Part shown: in pieces, positions 10,023-24,202 of the stretch
Layout of the letters: every line of letters starts with the position of its first letter
How positions within the stretch are numbered: position 1 is the first letter of the stretch
NCBI GenBank assembly: GCA_029961685.1
Contig: JARWKL010000007.1
Location: forward strand, 13,401,013 to 13,465,012
DNA length: 64,000 bases
Direction of reading: 5' to 3'
Source of the DNA: Aristolochia californica
Taxonomy: Eukaryota > Streptophyta > Magnoliopsida > Piperales > Aristolochiaceae
Notes under the pieces: generated by a model
What the model was told of the DNA's origin: nothing
The model's database searches: none
The model's input: the letters and a program-made list of their open reading frames with translations, nothing else
Translations under genes and position numbers: made by a program

Positions 10023-12046
10023 CAAATGAACACAAAAGTTTTGTTATCCAAGTTTGGGAAATTCCACTAGTCCAAAACTAATATCTTGGAATTTTACATG
10101 AAGCAGATTTTTTCTACACGTCTTAAAAATGGGTATGCATGCCAGAAACATGTTGAAGATTCAAATGACCTATGGATCCAAAGCTTTTAAAGAGAATAAC
10201 AAACGCTCATTAAATTCTCAAGTGAACTTGCGGTGGGATATTTGCCCGAGTCAAACATGTCAATATCTTGCCCATTTGCAAAAAGCTGACATAACTAATC
10301 ATAGATGATTGTAATGTGATTTATCATGCGTAACGGGCTGTATTTTTGTACGAAATGACTTATGGATTGCAATTCAACACTCGGTTAAAAAATCCTCCGC
10401 AACCCGTTTTTCCCGACGATTGCAAAACCTGAGATATAAAAACGAAAAGGTGCTTACAATCCCTAAAAATTACAGACACTGTTTGGAATTATCTCTCCCT
10501 ACAATTGTGCATTGTGCTTTTCCATTTTAGATGTACACTTTTTTCTTAAATCAGAACTTTGAGTTTTCGCTCCCCCTTCATCCCGTAAACAAAAAAGGCA
10601 AAAAAGATCACAACAAAATAAAAATTTTTTAGTTGATGTGTGGAAAATATTTAAAATAACAACTAATGTAAATAAAAAATATCTATTCACACACCACAAA
10701 TGAACACAAAAGTTTTGTTATCCAAGTTTGGGAAATTCCATTAGTCCAACCCTATTAAGCTTGGAATTTTACATGAAGGAGATTTTTTCTACACATGTTT
10801 TAAAAATGGATATGCATGCTTGAAACATGTTAAAGATTCAAATGACTTATGGATCCAAAGCTTTTAACGAGAATAACAAACGCTCATTAAATTCTCAAGT
10901 GAACGTGCGGTGGGATATTTACCCGAGTCTAACAAGTCATAATTTTGCCCATTTTCAAAAATGTGATCTAACAATCATTGATGATTGTAAAGTGATTTAT
11001 CATGCGTAACGGGCTATATTTTTGTATGAAATGACTTATGGATTGCAATTCAACACTCAGTTAAAAATCCTCTGCCACCAGTTTTTCCCGACGATTGCAA
11101 AAACTGAGATATAAAAACTAAAAAGAGCTTACAATCCCTAAAAATTACAGACACTCTTTGGAATTATCTCTCCCTACAATTGTGCATTGTGCTTTTCCAT
11201 TTTAGATGTACACTTTTTTCTTAAATCAAAACTTTTACTCTTCGCTCTCCCTTCATCCCGAAAACAAACAGGGCAAAAAAGCTTACAAAAAAACGAAAAT
11301 TTTATAGTTGATGTACGGAAAAAATTTAAAACAATAACAGATATAAATAATGAAAATTTATTCGCCCAACACAAATGAACACAAAAGATTTGTTATCCAA
11401 TTTTGGGAAATTCCACTAGTTTAACCCTAATAGCTTGGAATTTTGCAAGAGAGAGATTTCATCCACACATGTTTTTAAAATGGATATGCATGTTTGAAAC
11501 ATGTTAAAGATGCAAATGAGCTATGGATGCAAAGCTTTTAAAGAGAATAACAAACGCTCATTAAATTCTCAAGTGAACTTGCGGTGGGATATTTGCCCGA
11601 GTCAAACATGTCAATATTTTGCCCATTTGCAAAAAGCTGACATAATCATCATAGATGATTGTAATGTGATTTATCATGCGTAACGGGCTATATTTTTGTA
11701 CGAAATGACTTATGGATTGCAATTCAACACTCTGTTAAAAAATCCTCCGCAACCCATTTTTCCCGACGATTGCAAAACCTGAGATATAAAAACGAAAAGG
11801 TGCTTACAATCCCTAAAAATTACAGACACTCTTTGGAATTATCTCTCTCTACACATGTGCATTGTGCGTTTCCGTTTCAGATGTACACATTTTTCTTAAA
11901 TCAAAACTTCGAGTTTTTCGCTCTCCCTTCATCCCGTAAACAAAAAAGGCAAATAGATCACAGCAAACTGAAAATTTCATAGTTGATGTGCGGAAAAAGT
12001 TTAAAACAATAAAAAAAGTAAATGAAGAAAATTTATTCACACGCCA
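10023..12046 (+). repeat. HOR copy H5, 2,024 bp
   Basis: Monomers a 10023-10696, b 10697-11371, c 11372-12046. Has the same AT deletion in a as H4 and the three block markers. First copy whose c ends in CACACGCCAC (others CACACACCAC), a marker carried through H11. Confidence 0.95.
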
Positions 12047-14072
12047 CAAATGAACACAAAAGTTTTGTTATCCAAGTTTGGGAAATTCCACTAGTCCAAA
12101 ACTAATATCTTGGAATTTTACATGAAGCAGATTTTTTCTACACATGTCTTAAAAATGGGTATGCATGCCAGAAACATGTTGAAGATTCAAATGACCTATG
12201 GATCCAAAGCTTTTAAAGAGAATAACAAACGCTCATTAAATTCTCAAGTGAACTTGCGGTGGGATATTTGCCCGAGTCAAACATGTCAATATCTTGCCCA
12301 TTTGCAAAAAGCTGACATAACTAATCATAGATGATTGTAATGTGATTTATCATGCGTAACGGGCTGTATTTTTGTACGAAATGACTTATGGATTGCAATT
12401 CAACACTCGGTTAAAAAATCCTCCGCAACCCGTTTTTCCCGACGATTGCAAAACCTGAGATATAAAAACGAAAAGGTGCTTACAATCCCTAAAAATTACA
12501 GACACTGTTTGGAATTATCTCTCCCTACAATTGTGCATTGTGCTTTTCCATTTTAGATGTACACTTTTTTCTTAAATCAGAACTTTGAGTTTTCGCTCCC
12601 CCTTCATCCCGTAAACAAAAAAGGCAAAAAAGATCACAACAAAATAAAAATTTTTTAGTTGATGTGTGGAAAATATTTAAAATAACAACTAATGTAAATA
12701 AAAAATATCTATTCACACACCACAAATGAACACAAAAGTTTTGTTATCCAAGTTTGGGAAATTCCATTAGTCCAACCCTATTAAGCTTGGAATTTTACAT
12801 GAAGGAGATTTTTTCTACACATGTTTTAAAAATGGATATGCATGCTTGAAACATGTTAAAGATTCAAATGACTTATGGATCCAAAGCTTTTAACGAGAAT
12901 AACAAACGCTCATTAAATTCTCAAGTGAACGTGCGGTGGGATATTTACCCGAGTCTAACAAGTCATAATTTTGCCCATTTTCAAAAATGTGATCTAACAA
13001 TCATTGATGATTGTAAAGTGATTTATCATGCGTAACGGGCTATATTTTTGTATGAAATGACTTATGGATTGCAATTCAACACTCAGTTAAAAATCCTCTG
13101 CCACCAGTTTTTCCCGACGATTGCAAAAACTGAGATATAAAAACTAAAAAGAGCTTACAATCCCTAAAAATTACAGACACTCTTTGGAATTATCTCTCCC
13201 TACAATTGTGCATTGTGCTTTTCCATTTTAGATGTACACTTTTTTCTTAAATCAAAACTTTTACTCTTCGCTCTCCCTTCATCCCGAAAACAAACAGGGC
13301 AAAAAAGCTTACAAAAAAACGAAAATTTTATAGTTGATGTACGGAAAAAATTTAAAACAATAACAGATATAAATAATGAAAATTTATTCGCCCAACACAA
13401 ATGAACACAAAAGATTTGTTATCCAATTTTGGGAAATTCCACTAGTTTAACCCTAATAGCTTGGAATTTTGCAAGAGAGAGATTTCATCCACACATGTTT
13501 TTAAAATGGATATGCATGTTTGAAACATGTTAAAGATGCAAATGAGCTATGGATGCAAAGCTTTTAAAGAGAATAACAAACGCTCATTAAATTCTCAAGT
13601 GAACTTGCGGTGGGATATTTGCCCGAGTCAAACATGTCAATATTTTGCCCATTTGCAAAAAGCTGACATAATCATCATAGATGATTGTAATGTGATTTAT
13701 CATGCGTAACGGGCTATATTTTTGTACGAAATGACTTATGGATTGCAATTCAACACTCTGTTAAAAAATCCTCCGCAACCCATTTTTCCCGACGATTGCA
13801 AAACCTGAGATATAAAAACGAAAAGGTGCTTACAATCCCTAAAAATTACAGACACTCTTTGGAATTATCTCTCTCTACACATGTGCATTGTGCGTTTCCG
13901 TTTCAGATGTACACATTTTTCTTAAATCAAAACTTCGAGTTTTTCGCTCTCCCTTCATCCCGTAAACAAAAAAGGCAAATAGATCACAGCAAACTGAAAA
14001 TTTCATAGTTGATGTGCGGAAAAAGTTTAAAACAATAAAAAAAGTAAATGAAGAAAATTTATTCACACGCCA
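12047..14072 (+). repeat. HOR copy H6, 2,026 bp
   Basis: Monomers a 12047-12722, b 12723-13397, c 13398-14072. Carries ATGTTGAAG, AATATCTTGCC and GGGCTGTATT in a and CACACGCCAC in c. I found no difference by eye from H7-H10. Confidence 0.95.
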
Positions 14073-16098
14073 CAAATGAACACAAAAGTTTTGTTATCCA
14101 AGTTTGGGAAATTCCACTAGTCCAAAACTAATATCTTGGAATTTTACATGAAGCAGATTTTTTCTACACATGTCTTAAAAATGGGTATGCATGCCAGAAA
14201 CATGTTGAAGATTCAAATGACCTATGGATCCAAAGCTTTTAAAGAGAATAACAAACGCTCATTAAATTCTCAAGTGAACTTGCGGTGGGATATTTGCCCG
14301 AGTCAAACATGTCAATATCTTGCCCATTTGCAAAAAGCTGACATAACTAATCATAGATGATTGTAATGTGATTTATCATGCGTAACGGGCTGTATTTTTG
14401 TACGAAATGACTTATGGATTGCAATTCAACACTCGGTTAAAAAATCCTCCGCAACCCGTTTTTCCCGACGATTGCAAAACCTGAGATATAAAAACGAAAA
14501 GGTGCTTACAATCCCTAAAAATTACAGACACTGTTTGGAATTATCTCTCCCTACAATTGTGCATTGTGCTTTTCCATTTTAGATGTACACTTTTTTCTTA
14601 AATCAGAACTTTGAGTTTTCGCTCCCCCTTCATCCCGTAAACAAAAAAGGCAAAAAAGATCACAACAAAATAAAAATTTTTTAGTTGATGTGTGGAAAAT
14701 ATTTAAAATAACAACTAATGTAAATAAAAAATATCTATTCACACACCACAAATGAACACAAAAGTTTTGTTATCCAAGTTTGGGAAATTCCATTAGTCCA
14801 ACCCTATTAAGCTTGGAATTTTACATGAAGGAGATTTTTTCTACACATGTTTTAAAAATGGATATGCATGCTTGAAACATGTTAAAGATTCAAATGACTT
14901 ATGGATCCAAAGCTTTTAACGAGAATAACAAACGCTCATTAAATTCTCAAGTGAACGTGCGGTGGGATATTTACCCGAGTCTAACAAGTCATAATTTTGC
15001 CCATTTTCAAAAATGTGATCTAACAATCATTGATGATTGTAAAGTGATTTATCATGCGTAACGGGCTATATTTTTGTATGAAATGACTTATGGATTGCAA
15101 TTCAACACTCAGTTAAAAATCCTCTGCCACCAGTTTTTCCCGACGATTGCAAAAACTGAGATATAAAAACTAAAAAGAGCTTACAATCCCTAAAAATTAC
15201 AGACACTCTTTGGAATTATCTCTCCCTACAATTGTGCATTGTGCTTTTCCATTTTAGATGTACACTTTTTTCTTAAATCAAAACTTTTACTCTTCGCTCT
15301 CCCTTCATCCCGAAAACAAACAGGGCAAAAAAGCTTACAAAAAAACGAAAATTTTATAGTTGATGTACGGAAAAAATTTAAAACAATAACAGATATAAAT
15401 AATGAAAATTTATTCGCCCAACACAAATGAACACAAAAGATTTGTTATCCAATTTTGGGAAATTCCACTAGTTTAACCCTAATAGCTTGGAATTTTGCAA
15501 GAGAGAGATTTCATCCACACATGTTTTTAAAATGGATATGCATGTTTGAAACATGTTAAAGATGCAAATGAGCTATGGATGCAAAGCTTTTAAAGAGAAT
15601 AACAAACGCTCATTAAATTCTCAAGTGAACTTGCGGTGGGATATTTGCCCGAGTCAAACATGTCAATATTTTGCCCATTTGCAAAAAGCTGACATAATCA
15701 TCATAGATGATTGTAATGTGATTTATCATGCGTAACGGGCTATATTTTTGTACGAAATGACTTATGGATTGCAATTCAACACTCTGTTAAAAAATCCTCC
15801 GCAACCCATTTTTCCCGACGATTGCAAAACCTGAGATATAAAAACGAAAAGGTGCTTACAATCCCTAAAAATTACAGACACTCTTTGGAATTATCTCTCT
15901 CTACACATGTGCATTGTGCGTTTCCGTTTCAGATGTACACATTTTTCTTAAATCAAAACTTCGAGTTTTTCGCTCTCCCTTCATCCCGTAAACAAAAAAG
16001 GCAAATAGATCACAGCAAACTGAAAATTTCATAGTTGATGTGCGGAAAAAGTTTAAAACAATAAAAAAAGTAAATGAAGAAAATTTATTCACACGCCA
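14073..16098 (+). repeat. HOR copy H7, 2,026 bp
   Basis: Monomers a 14073-14748, b 14749-15423, c 15424-16098. Member of the near-identical H6-H11 run with all four block markers; no private variant seen. Confidence 0.95.
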
Positions 16099-18124
16099 CA
16101 AATGAACACAAAAGTTTTGTTATCCAAGTTTGGGAAATTCCACTAGTCCAAAACTAATATCTTGGAATTTTACATGAAGCAGATTTTTTCTACACATGTC
16201 TTAAAAATGGGTATGCATGCCAGAAACATGTTGAAGATTCAAATGACCTATGGATCCAAAGCTTTTAAAGAGAATAACAAACGCTCATTAAATTCTCAAG
16301 TGAACTTGCGGTGGGATATTTGCCCGAGTCAAACATGTCAATATCTTGCCCATTTGCAAAAAGCTGACATAACTAATCATAGATGATTGTAATGTGATTT
16401 ATCATGCGTAACGGGCTGTATTTTTGTACGAAATGACTTATGGATTGCAATTCAACACTCGGTTAAAAAATCCTCCGCAACCCGTTTTTCCCGACGATTG
16501 CAAAACCTGAGATATAAAAACGAAAAGGTGCTTACAATCCCTAAAAATTACAGACACTGTTTGGAATTATCTCTCCCTACAATTGTGCATTGTGCTTTTC
16601 CATTTTAGATGTACACTTTTTTCTTAAATCAGAACTTTGAGTTTTCGCTCCCCCTTCATCCCGTAAACAAAAAAGGCAAAAAAGATCACAACAAAATAAA
16701 AATTTTTTAGTTGATGTGTGGAAAATATTTAAAATAACAACTAATGTAAATAAAAAATATCTATTCACACACCACAAATGAACACAAAAGTTTTGTTATC
16801 CAAGTTTGGGAAATTCCATTAGTCCAACCCTATTAAGCTTGGAATTTTACATGAAGGAGATTTTTTCTACACATGTTTTAAAAATGGATATGCATGCTTG
16901 AAACATGTTAAAGATTCAAATGACTTATGGATCCAAAGCTTTTAACGAGAATAACAAACGCTCATTAAATTCTCAAGTGAACGTGCGGTGGGATATTTAC
17001 CCGAGTCTAACAAGTCATAATTTTGCCCATTTTCAAAAATGTGATCTAACAATCATTGATGATTGTAAAGTGATTTATCATGCGTAACGGGCTATATTTT
17101 TGTATGAAATGACTTATGGATTGCAATTCAACACTCAGTTAAAAATCCTCTGCCACCAGTTTTTCCCGACGATTGCAAAAACTGAGATATAAAAACTAAA
17201 AAGAGCTTACAATCCCTAAAAATTACAGACACTCTTTGGAATTATCTCTCCCTACAATTGTGCATTGTGCTTTTCCATTTTAGATGTACACTTTTTTCTT
17301 AAATCAAAACTTTTACTCTTCGCTCTCCCTTCATCCCGAAAACAAACAGGGCAAAAAAGCTTACAAAAAAACGAAAATTTTATAGTTGATGTACGGAAAA
17401 AATTTAAAACAATAACAGATATAAATAATGAAAATTTATTCGCCCAACACAAATGAACACAAAAGATTTGTTATCCAATTTTGGGAAATTCCACTAGTTT
17501 AACCCTAATAGCTTGGAATTTTGCAAGAGAGAGATTTCATCCACACATGTTTTTAAAATGGATATGCATGTTTGAAACATGTTAAAGATGCAAATGAGCT
17601 ATGGATGCAAAGCTTTTAAAGAGAATAACAAACGCTCATTAAATTCTCAAGTGAACTTGCGGTGGGATATTTGCCCGAGTCAAACATGTCAATATTTTGC
17701 CCATTTGCAAAAAGCTGACATAATCATCATAGATGATTGTAATGTGATTTATCATGCGTAACGGGCTATATTTTTGTACGAAATGACTTATGGATTGCAA
17801 TTCAACACTCTGTTAAAAAATCCTCCGCAACCCATTTTTCCCGACGATTGCAAAACCTGAGATATAAAAACGAAAAGGTGCTTACAATCCCTAAAAATTA
17901 CAGACACTCTTTGGAATTATCTCTCTCTACACATGTGCATTGTGCGTTTCCGTTTCAGATGTACACATTTTTCTTAAATCAAAACTTCGAGTTTTTCGCT
18001 CTCCCTTCATCCCGTAAACAAAAAAGGCAAATAGATCACAGCAAACTGAAAATTTCATAGTTGATGTGCGGAAAAAGTTTAAAACAATAAAAAAAGTAAA
18101 TGAAGAAAATTTATTCACACGCCA
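16099..18124 (+). repeat. HOR copy H8, 2,026 bp
   Basis: Monomers a 16099-16774, b 16775-17449, c 17450-18124. All four block markers; no private variant seen. Confidence 0.95.
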
Positions 18125-20150
18125 CAAATGAACACAAAAGTTTTGTTATCCAAGTTTGGGAAATTCCACTAGTCCAAAACTAATATCTTGGAATTTTACA
18201 TGAAGCAGATTTTTTCTACACATGTCTTAAAAATGGGTATGCATGCCAGAAACATGTTGAAGATTCAAATGACCTATGGATCCAAAGCTTTTAAAGAGAA
18301 TAACAAACGCTCATTAAATTCTCAAGTGAACTTGCGGTGGGATATTTGCCCGAGTCAAACATGTCAATATCTTGCCCATTTGCAAAAAGCTGACATAACT
18401 AATCATAGATGATTGTAATGTGATTTATCATGCGTAACGGGCTGTATTTTTGTACGAAATGACTTATGGATTGCAATTCAACACTCGGTTAAAAAATCCT
18501 CCGCAACCCGTTTTTCCCGACGATTGCAAAACCTGAGATATAAAAACGAAAAGGTGCTTACAATCCCTAAAAATTACAGACACTGTTTGGAATTATCTCT
18601 CCCTACAATTGTGCATTGTGCTTTTCCATTTTAGATGTACACTTTTTTCTTAAATCAGAACTTTGAGTTTTCGCTCCCCCTTCATCCCGTAAACAAAAAA
18701 GGCAAAAAAGATCACAACAAAATAAAAATTTTTTAGTTGATGTGTGGAAAATATTTAAAATAACAACTAATGTAAATAAAAAATATCTATTCACACACCA
18801 CAAATGAACACAAAAGTTTTGTTATCCAAGTTTGGGAAATTCCATTAGTCCAACCCTATTAAGCTTGGAATTTTACATGAAGGAGATTTTTTCTACACAT
18901 GTTTTAAAAATGGATATGCATGCTTGAAACATGTTAAAGATTCAAATGACTTATGGATCCAAAGCTTTTAACGAGAATAACAAACGCTCATTAAATTCTC
19001 AAGTGAACGTGCGGTGGGATATTTACCCGAGTCTAACAAGTCATAATTTTGCCCATTTTCAAAAATGTGATCTAACAATCATTGATGATTGTAAAGTGAT
19101 TTATCATGCGTAACGGGCTATATTTTTGTATGAAATGACTTATGGATTGCAATTCAACACTCAGTTAAAAATCCTCTGCCACCAGTTTTTCCCGACGATT
19201 GCAAAAACTGAGATATAAAAACTAAAAAGAGCTTACAATCCCTAAAAATTACAGACACTCTTTGGAATTATCTCTCCCTACAATTGTGCATTGTGCTTTT
19301 CCATTTTAGATGTACACTTTTTTCTTAAATCAAAACTTTTACTCTTCGCTCTCCCTTCATCCCGAAAACAAACAGGGCAAAAAAGCTTACAAAAAAACGA
19401 AAATTTTATAGTTGATGTACGGAAAAAATTTAAAACAATAACAGATATAAATAATGAAAATTTATTCGCCCAACACAAATGAACACAAAAGATTTGTTAT
19501 CCAATTTTGGGAAATTCCACTAGTTTAACCCTAATAGCTTGGAATTTTGCAAGAGAGAGATTTCATCCACACATGTTTTTAAAATGGATATGCATGTTTG
19601 AAACATGTTAAAGATGCAAATGAGCTATGGATGCAAAGCTTTTAAAGAGAATAACAAACGCTCATTAAATTCTCAAGTGAACTTGCGGTGGGATATTTGC
19701 CCGAGTCAAACATGTCAATATTTTGCCCATTTGCAAAAAGCTGACATAATCATCATAGATGATTGTAATGTGATTTATCATGCGTAACGGGCTATATTTT
19801 TGTACGAAATGACTTATGGATTGCAATTCAACACTCTGTTAAAAAATCCTCCGCAACCCATTTTTCCCGACGATTGCAAAACCTGAGATATAAAAACGAA
19901 AAGGTGCTTACAATCCCTAAAAATTACAGACACTCTTTGGAATTATCTCTCTCTACACATGTGCATTGTGCGTTTCCGTTTCAGATGTACACATTTTTCT
20001 TAAATCAAAACTTCGAGTTTTTCGCTCTCCCTTCATCCCGTAAACAAAAAAGGCAAATAGATCACAGCAAACTGAAAATTTCATAGTTGATGTGCGGAAA
20101 AAGTTTAAAACAATAAAAAAAGTAAATGAAGAAAATTTATTCACACGCCA
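18125..20150 (+). repeat. HOR copy H9, 2,026 bp
   Basis: Monomers a 18125-18800, b 18801-19475, c 19476-20150. All four block markers; no private variant seen. Confidence 0.95.
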
Positions 20151-22176
20151 CAAATGAACACAAAAGTTTTGTTATCCAAGTTTGGGAAATTCCACTAGTC
20201 CAAAACTAATATCTTGGAATTTTACATGAAGCAGATTTTTTCTACACATGTCTTAAAAATGGGTATGCATGCCAGAAACATGTTGAAGATTCAAATGACC
20301 TATGGATCCAAAGCTTTTAAAGAGAATAACAAACGCTCATTAAATTCTCAAGTGAACTTGCGGTGGGATATTTGCCCGAGTCAAACATGTCAATATCTTG
20401 CCCATTTGCAAAAAGCTGACATAACTAATCATAGATGATTGTAATGTGATTTATCATGCGTAACGGGCTGTATTTTTGTACGAAATGACTTATGGATTGC
20501 AATTCAACACTCGGTTAAAAAATCCTCCGCAACCCGTTTTTCCCGACGATTGCAAAACCTGAGATATAAAAACGAAAAGGTGCTTACAATCCCTAAAAAT
20601 TACAGACACTGTTTGGAATTATCTCTCCCTACAATTGTGCATTGTGCTTTTCCATTTTAGATGTACACTTTTTTCTTAAATCAGAACTTTGAGTTTTCGC
20701 TCCCCCTTCATCCCGTAAACAAAAAAGGCAAAAAAGATCACAACAAAATAAAAATTTTTTAGTTGATGTGTGGAAAATATTTAAAATAACAACTAATGTA
20801 AATAAAAAATATCTATTCACACACCACAAATGAACACAAAAGTTTTGTTATCCAAGTTTGGGAAATTCCATTAGTCCAACCCTATTAAGCTTGGAATTTT
20901 ACATGAAGGAGATTTTTTCTACACATGTTTTAAAAATGGATATGCATGCTTGAAACATGTTAAAGATTCAAATGACTTATGGATCCAAAGCTTTTAACGA
21001 GAATAACAAACGCTCATTAAATTCTCAAGTGAACGTGCGGTGGGATATTTACCCGAGTCTAACAAGTCATAATTTTGCCCATTTTCAAAAATGTGATCTA
21101 ACAATCATTGATGATTGTAAAGTGATTTATCATGCGTAACGGGCTATATTTTTGTATGAAATGACTTATGGATTGCAATTCAACACTCAGTTAAAAATCC
21201 TCTGCCACCAGTTTTTCCCGACGATTGCAAAAACTGAGATATAAAAACTAAAAAGAGCTTACAATCCCTAAAAATTACAGACACTCTTTGGAATTATCTC
21301 TCCCTACAATTGTGCATTGTGCTTTTCCATTTTAGATGTACACTTTTTTCTTAAATCAAAACTTTTACTCTTCGCTCTCCCTTCATCCCGAAAACAAACA
21401 GGGCAAAAAAGCTTACAAAAAAACGAAAATTTTATAGTTGATGTACGGAAAAAATTTAAAACAATAACAGATATAAATAATGAAAATTTATTCGCCCAAC
21501 ACAAATGAACACAAAAGATTTGTTATCCAATTTTGGGAAATTCCACTAGTTTAACCCTAATAGCTTGGAATTTTGCAAGAGAGAGATTTCATCCACACAT
21601 GTTTTTAAAATGGATATGCATGTTTGAAACATGTTAAAGATGCAAATGAGCTATGGATGCAAAGCTTTTAAAGAGAATAACAAACGCTCATTAAATTCTC
21701 AAGTGAACTTGCGGTGGGATATTTGCCCGAGTCAAACATGTCAATATTTTGCCCATTTGCAAAAAGCTGACATAATCATCATAGATGATTGTAATGTGAT
21801 TTATCATGCGTAACGGGCTATATTTTTGTACGAAATGACTTATGGATTGCAATTCAACACTCTGTTAAAAAATCCTCCGCAACCCATTTTTCCCGACGAT
21901 TGCAAAACCTGAGATATAAAAACGAAAAGGTGCTTACAATCCCTAAAAATTACAGACACTCTTTGGAATTATCTCTCTCTACACATGTGCATTGTGCGTT
22001 TCCGTTTCAGATGTACACATTTTTCTTAAATCAAAACTTCGAGTTTTTCGCTCTCCCTTCATCCCGTAAACAAAAAAGGCAAATAGATCACAGCAAACTG
22101 AAAATTTCATAGTTGATGTGCGGAAAAAGTTTAAAACAATAAAAAAAGTAAATGAAGAAAATTTATTCACACGCCA
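20151..22176 (+). repeat. HOR copy H10, 2,026 bp
   Basis: Monomers a 20151-20826, b 20827-21501, c 21502-22176. All four block markers; no private variant seen. Confidence 0.95.
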
Positions 22177-24202
22177 CAAATGAAAACAAAAGTTTTGTTA
22201 TCCAAGTTTGGGAAATTCCACTAGTCCAAAACTAATATCTTGGAATTTTACATGAAGCAGATTTTTTCTACACATGTCTTAAAAATGGGTATGCATGCCA
22301 GAAACATGTTGAAGATTCAAATGACCTATGGATCCAAAGCTTTTAAAGAGAATAACAAACGCTCATTAAATTCTCAAGTGAACTTGCGGTGGGATATTTG
22401 CCCGAGTCAAACATGTCAATATCTTGCCCATTTGCAAAAAGCTGACATAACTAATCATAGATGATTGTAATGTGATTTATCATGCGTAACGGGCTGTATT
22501 TTTGTACGAAATGACTTATGGATTGCAATTCAACACTCGGTTAAAAAATCCTCCGCAACCCGTTTTTCCCGACGATTGCAAAACCTGAGATATAAAAACG
22601 AAAAGGTGCTTACAATCCCTAAAAATTACAGACACTGTTTGGAATTATCTCTCCCTACAATTGTGCATTGTGCTTTTCCATTTTAGATGTACACTTTTTT
22701 CTTAAATCAGAACTTTGAGTTTTCGCTCCCCCTTCATCCCGTAAACAAAAAAGGCAAAAAAGATCACAACAAAATAAAAATTTTTTAGTTGATGTGTGGA
22801 AAATATTTAAAATAACAACTAATGTAAATAAAAAATATCTATTCACACACCACAAATGAACACAAAAGTTTTGTTATCCAAGTTTGGGAAATTCCATTAG
22901 TCCAACCCTATTAAGCTTGGAATTTTACATGAAGGAGATTTTTTCTACACATGTTTTAAAAATGGATATGCATGCTTGAAACATGTTAAAGATTCAAATG
23001 ACTTATGGATCCAAAGCTTTTAACGAGAATAACAAACGCTCATTAAATTCTCAAGTGAACGTGCGGTGGGATATTTACCCGAGTCTAACAAGTCATAATT
23101 TTGCCCATTTTCAAAAATGTGATCTAACAATCATTGATGATTGTAAAGTGATTTATCATGCGTAACGGGCTATATTTTTGTATGAAATGACTTATGGATT
23201 GCAATTCAACACTCAGTTAAAAATCCTCTGCCACCAGTTTTTCCCGACGATTGCAAAAACTGAGATATAAAAACTAAAAAGAGCTTACAATCCCTAAAAA
23301 TTACAGACACTCTTTGGAATTATCTCTCCCTACAATTGTGCATTGTGCTTTTCCATTTTAGATGTACACTTTTTTCTTAAATCAAAACTTTTACTCTTCG
23401 CTCTCCCTTCATCCCGAAAACAAACAGGGCAAAAAAGCTTACAAAAAAACGAAAATTTTATAGTTGATGTACGGAAAAAATTTAAAACAATAACAGATAT
23501 AAATAATGAAAATTTATTCGCCCAACACAAATGAACACAAAAGATTTGTTATCCAATTTTGGGAAATTCCACTAGTTTAACCCTAATAGCTTGGAATTTT
23601 GCAAGAGAGAGATTTCATCCACACATGTTTTTAAAATGGATATGCATGTTTGAAACATGTTAAAGATGCAAATGAGCTATGGATGCAAAGCTTTTAAAGA
23701 GAATAACAAACGCTCATTAAATTCTCAAGTGAACTTGCGGTGGGATATTTGCCCGAGTCAAACATGTCAATATTTTGCCCATTTGCAAAAAGCTGACATA
23801 ATCATCATAGATGATTGTAATGTGATTTATCATGCGTAACGGGCTATATTTTTGTACGAAATGACTTATGGATTGCAATTCAACACTCTGTTAAAAAATC
23901 CTCCGCAACCCATTTTTCCCGACGATTGCAAAACCTGAGATATAAAAACGAAAAGGTGCTTACAATCCCTAAAAATTACAGACACTCTTTGGAATTATCT
24001 CTCTCTACACATGTGCATTGTGCGTTTCCGTTTCAGATGTACACATTTTTCTTAAATCAAAACTTCGAGTTTTTCGCTCTCCCTTCATCCCGTAAACAAA
24101 AAAGGCAAATAGATCACAGCAAACTGAAAATTTCATAGTTGATGTGCGGAAAAAGTTTAAAACAATAAAAAAAGTAAATGAAGAAAATTTATTCACACGC
24201 CA
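22177..24202 (+). repeat. HOR copy H11, 2,026 bp
   Basis: Monomers a 22177-22852, b 22853-23527, c 23528-24202. Last copy with the three a-markers of the block. One private change at the start of a, AAATGAAAACAAAAG for AAATGAACACAAAAG. Confidence 0.95.
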
